Source: a bacterium (lineage in GTDB: Bacteria > Verrucomicrobiota > Kiritimatiellia > UBA8416 > CAMZLY01). From it: a stretch of 6,643 bases of DNA. Of this stretch, positions 5,557-6,643 are shown in pieces (positions within the stretch are counted from its first letter, which is position 1; each line of letters begins with the position of its first letter). The position numbers and the translations under genes are program-made. The stretch spans positions 1 through 6,643 of the forward strand of contig DAOVUR010000110.1 in assembly GCA_030632465.1 (NCBI GenBank), given 5' to 3'. The notes below the pieces were generated by a model, which did not search any database, was not told where the DNA came from, and saw only the letters and a list, made by a program, of their open reading frames with translations.

Positions 5557-6643
5557 CTACTTCTTTTTCTCTTCCGGCAGAAGATTCTTTTCGTAGTTGC
5601 TAAATTTCATAGAAACAATGCGCGATACGCCACGTTCAGGCATCGTTACGCCGTAGATGACATTTGCTGCCGCAATAGTCTGGCGACTATGGGTAATAAC
5701 CACAAACTGCGACTGTTCAAGGAAGCCTTTTAAGATATTCACAAAGCGCCCAATATTAGAATCATCCAACGCCGCATCAAGTTCATCCAGCATACAGAAT
5801 GGGCTTGGCTTAATCATATAAACGGCGAAAAGAAGTGCTACAGCGGTCATAGTGCGCTCTCCACCAGATAGTAGCGAAACATTCTGTAAACGCTTTCCTG
5901 GAGGACGTGCAATAATCTCAATACCACACTCTAAAATATCCTCTTCATTAACCAGAACCAAATTGGCACTACCACCATCAAACAAGGTTCTAAATATCTC
6001 TTGGAAATTCTCATTTACCTTCTGGAAAGTCTGACTGAAAAGTTCTGTTGTTGTCTGATTAATCTTTCTAATCATATCCATCAGCTGCTGCTTAGCAGTA
6101 ATAAGATCATGCTCCTGAGTAGTCAAAAAGACATATCGCTCTTCATGCTCTTTATACTCTTCGATAGCAACAAGGTTAACAGGGCCCATAGCTTCAAGCT
6201 TAGTTCGTAATTCAGCAATTTTATTCTCAACAGCATCAATATCTAACGGTTCACCATCCCATTCAGGATCAGGCTCTTCAATAAGCTGGTCTAGGTTGAT
6301 ATTATATTCAGCTGTTGTACGCTCAAGCTGATTCTCTCGCTGCACCTGACATTCAGCCAGCTTGATTTCAAGGCGCGAACGCTGCTCACGAACTTCCTCT
6401 AAACCTTCACGCTTCTCGGTAAGAGTACTCTCCATATGCCGTACTGTAATATACTGCTTATCACGATCAACTTTAAGAGTTTCGATTTTAGTATTATATT
6501 CTGCAACACCAGCCTCAAGTGCGCCTATCTGACCCTGACTCTCGTCAACTGCTTCTGTTAATGATGTAATACTCTCTTGATACGATCTTATGCCCTCAGA
6601 ACGACCTTCAACAAGAGCCTTCAACTCCTCTAAGCGTCTTTGC
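5557..6643 (-). CDS. smc: Chromosome segregation protein SMC, C-terminal part (N-terminus outside window)
   Basis: About 361 residues of the C-terminal end are present and the frame runs off the window edge; the TTG at 6624 is internal. SMC forms a dimeric ring ATPase that, with ScpA and ScpB, organises and segregates the nucleoid. Counting from the codon at 6624, residues 1-115 are the end of the returning coiled coil. LEAMGPVNLVAIEEY (143-157) is the conserved entry to the head domain. Then come the ABC signature LSGGE (252-256, DNA 5857-5871), Walker B FCMLDE (276-281), the D-loop ALDDSN (285-290) and the switch His in VVITHSRQTI (H312). The head therefore looks catalytically complete. Compared with the common LSGGEK and LDEVDAPLD forms, this protein has LSGGER and LDELDAALDD. 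It ends in a Lys-rich tail (EEKKK). Similar SMC-like ATPases share these motifs, but the length of coil and the head sequence favour SMC. Confidence 0.93.
   Translation of the reverse strand, partial: QRRLEELKALVEGRSEGIRSYQESITSLTEAVDESQGQIGALEAGVAEYNTKIETLKVDRDKQYITVRHMESTLTEKREGLEEVREQRSRLEIKLAECQVQRENQLERTTAEYNINLDQLIEEPDPEWDGEPLDIDAVENKIAELRTKLEAMGPVNLVAIEEYKEHEERYVFLTTQEHDLITAKQQLMDMIRKINQTTTELFSQTFQKVNENFQEIFRTLFDGGSANLVLVNEEDILECGIEIIARPPGKRLQNVSLLSGGERTMTAVALLFAVYMIKPSPFCMLDELDAALDDSNIGRFVNILKGFLEQSQFVVITHSRQTIAAANVIYGVTMPERGVSRIVSMKFSNYEKNLLPEEKKK

Overview
The window looks like an ordinary bacterial chromosome carrying one very unusual gene. The best lineage guess is a PVC-group bacterium of the Lentisphaerota/Kiritimatiellota type, held with moderate to low confidence. 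It rests on the aldo/keto reductase subfamily, a beta-helix protein of the kind common there, and the SMC head sequence (Walker B followed by LDELDAALDDSN), all judged from memory and not by search. Base composition is moderate, and gaps between genes are rich in short tandem repeats and palindromes.

Layout. Positions 2-337 (+) are the C-terminal end of a parallel beta-helix repeat protein. After a 153-bp gap with a heptamer repeat and two promoter-like copies, 491-3394 (+) encodes a 967-residue protein: an aldo/keto reductase domain, a Pro-Glu-rich linker, a repetitive coiled coil and two GYF_2-like units. A convergent gap (3395-3601) holds heptamer repeats and one clean hairpin. On the minus strand, in transcription order, come the end of smc (6643-5557), an inositol-monophosphatase-family gene (5451-4669) and mazG (4387-3602).

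The three minus-strand genes are co-directional and may be co-transcribed, but their spacers are long and decorated. A 10-bp tandem array lies between smc and the phosphatase. Several palindromes, including an 85-bp nested one, lie between the phosphatase and mazG. SMC (chromosome organisation) and MazG (nucleotide-pool cleaning) are both housekeeping functions; nothing ties the phosphatase to either beyond position.

The most notable item is the reductase-coiled-coil-GYF_2 fusion, which appears to start without a Shine-Dalgarno sequence and possibly from a leaderless transcript. Next is the dense set of intergenic repeats. No RNA gene, CRISPR array, transposase or phage gene was recognised.
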